Source: Paractinoplanes tereljensis
Lineage (GTDB): Bacteria; Actinomycetota; Actinomycetes; Mycobacteriales; Micromonosporaceae
DNA: 64,000 nt
Direction of reading: 5' to 3'
Assembly (NCBI RefSeq): GCF_016862435.1
Contig: NZ_BOMY01000020.1
Coordinates: forward strand, 1 to 64,000
In this document: in pieces, positions 63,270 through 64,000 of the stretch
How positions within the stretch are numbered: the stretch's first letter is position 1
Layout of the letters: every line of letters begins with the position of its first letter
The notes under the pieces: generated by a model
Seen by the model: the letters and a program-made list of their open reading frames with translations, nothing else
Database searches by the model: none
What the model was told of the DNA's origin: nothing
Position numbers and translations under genes: made by a program

Positions 63270-63425
63270 GTTCCGCTGAAATCATGAGCCTTGGTTAGCT
63301 ATCCTTCGCGCCGGCTCGTGGGGGATCCACCCGATCCCCGTGGCGACGATCCTGTCAGGGTCCTCGCCAAGCCTATTTAGACTCTTTCTGATTAATGGCT
63401 GCCCGATACGGGCGGCCATTTTTTT
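63270..63425 (+). ncRNA. structured leader or small RNA ending in an intrinsic terminator
   Basis: The 282-bp gap before the last gene contains several pairings: GGGGATC / GATCCCC (about 63324-63342), an imperfect GGCGACGATCC / GGGTCCTCGCC stem (about 63341-63367), and the final 11-bp terminator. No open frame with a start signal spans it. It could be an attenuator leader for the next gene or a separate RNA; a possible -35 TTGACC is at 63242 but no good -10 follows. Confidence 0.4.
63395..63425 (+). terminator. intrinsic terminator with T tract
   Basis: Stem ATGGCTGCCCG / CGGGCGGCCAT (11 bp with one G-U), loop ATA, then seven T. This is the only textbook Rho-independent terminator seen in the window, and it lies 20 bp before the start of the next gene, in the same direction. 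Confidence 0.8.
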
Positions 63426-63445
63426 GTTTCGGGGGCCGTCATGTT

Positions 63446-63949
63446 GTGCGAGTTAGAACCTTGACCGAGCGAACCAGAGAGCCCGAGGAAGAAAATGACC
63501 CGGATAACATCCGGCGATCGGCGCGCCGGGTGATGGCCAAACTCGCGCCGTTCAGCTGCACCAATATCGAATATCGGGTCGACAAGGCGATCGAGGACGC
63601 CAAGGTCTCCTATCGGATCGTGGATCGGAAAAAGGATTTCAACAGCGTTTTCAAGAATGCCCGCAAGCAGGCTGTGCAGGCGTGGCTGGACGCATACCGG
63701 GACCCGATCGACAACAAGCTGGACCTCGAGGATCTGCAACGGGGGCACCGGAAGAGGTTCCCGCCCGTGACCCACGACGCCTTGCTGAAACTCGATCCGG
63801 TGGATCAGTGGGTGTATCTGTTGCGGACGCTCCGGGAATTCAACCGCTTTGAGACGATGAAGATAACCGGATTGAAGATGTGGAAGGTCGATCGGGTTCT
63901 GGTCCGCGCCGAACGGCGAATCAACGGCGAAGACGGCCCGAAGGAGTAG
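63446..63949 (+). CDS. hypothetical protein with sigma-region-4-like C-terminus
   Basis: A 167-aa basic protein with lower GC and more AAG/AAA codons than its neighbours. The second half (LLKLDPVDQWVYLLRTLREF ... KMWKVDRVLVRAERRI, about residues 110-160) has the spacing and pattern of a sigma region 4 helix-turn-helix; the first half (SARRVMAKLAPFSCTNIEYR) matches nothing I know. GTG at 63446 is chosen because the in-frame ATG at 63395 is inside the terminator stem; the TTG a few codons later is an alternative. Perhaps a transferred regulator. Confidence 0.55.
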   Translation: MRVRTLTERTREPEEENDPDNIRRSARRVMAKLAPFSCTNIEYRVDKAIEDAKVSYRIVDRKKDFNSVFKNARKQAVQAWLDAYRDPIDNKLDLEDLQRGHRKRFPPVTHDALLKLDPVDQWVYLLRTLREFNRFETMKITGLKMWKVDRVLVRAERRINGEDGPKE

Positions 63950-64000
63950 TCTTGTTACGTTTCCAGAGGCATTTCCGGCCGGCCGTCCCGGATCGGCCGC

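Noticed and set aside
63395..63445. Start of the last gene at ATG 63395
   Set aside because: That ATG is the first base of an intrinsic terminator stem followed by seven T, so it cannot be a normal translation start for the same transcript.

Overview
The window comes from a high-GC Gram-positive chromosome, most likely a filamentous actinomycete of the Micromonosporaceae (Actinoplanes-like). Supporting signs are the very high GC at third codon positions, many GTG starts joined by 4-bp GTGA/ATGA overlaps, an actinomycete-type SAM-IV riboswitch, a tandem glycine riboswitch, two secreted xylan-degrading enzymes with CBM2 modules, and an SCO0607-type lipoprotein. No rRNA, tRNA, CRISPR array, transposase or integrase was seen. 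The genus assignment is inference.

Layout. 1-4.8 kb: protocatechuate branch of aromatic catabolism (pcaH-pcaG-pcaB on the minus strand, a divergent IclR regulator, then pobA), preceded by a 47-bp palindrome and a 15-bp minisatellite. 4.7-8.9 kb: YibE/F membrane protein, then a coupled trio (ArsP-type permease, DUF1980 partner with a His-rich loop, membrane-anchored beta-propeller protein). 9-12 kb: xylan locus (GH10 xylanase, CE1-type esterase, both with CBM2). 12-18.7 kb: small membrane protein, an ECF41/SigJ-like protein lacking sigma region 2, SnoaL-like protein, secreted proteins, and an MFS/MarR divergent pair. 18.7-23 kb: a fused assimilatory nitrate reductase/CysJ-type flavoprotein whose linker is a 14-copy 15-bp AACGTT repeat. 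23-34.7 kb: small housekeeping-type genes, a PstS-like lipoprotein beside a GlnX-like membrane protein, STAS protein, GNAT, ThrE exporter, M20 dipeptidase and two DHA2 MFS pumps.

34.7-42.2 kb: a WD40-Roc-TIR (ROCO/STAND-like) protein whose second TIR domain is cut off at about 37.85 kb, exactly where a convergent membrane gene of the amine-oxidase operon also loses its end; then copper amine oxidase, APC permease and a TetR regulator. 42.2-47 kb: EF-hand protein, lipoprotein, a ClpX-zinc-finger/HTH protein behind twin TGTCAGG-N5-CCTGACA operators, an epoxide-hydrolase-like protein without its catalytic Asp and His, TetR, AraC and VOC proteins. 47-52.2 kb: a giant Ser/Thr kinase-ATPase-GAF-GGDEF protein. 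52.2-57 kb: L-serine dehydratase under a tandem glycine riboswitch, an EgtA-like truncated ligase behind a 10-3-10 palindrome, a class V PLP enzyme under a SAM-IV riboswitch and a CBS protein. 57-64 kb: PucR regulator, esterase, TetR, GH3 beta-glucosidase, nitronate monooxygenase, and a structured leader with an intrinsic terminator ahead of a lower-GC sigma-4-like protein.

The genes form several local metabolic modules, each with its own regulator: aromatics (IclR), xylan, nitrate, amines (TetR), beta-glucosides (TetR), and sulfur/serine (riboswitches). The most unusual items are the truncated ROCO-TIR protein with its junction, the kinase-to-c-di-GMP protein, the AACGTT repeat linker, the degenerate enzymes, and the twin-palindrome and leader-RNA loci.
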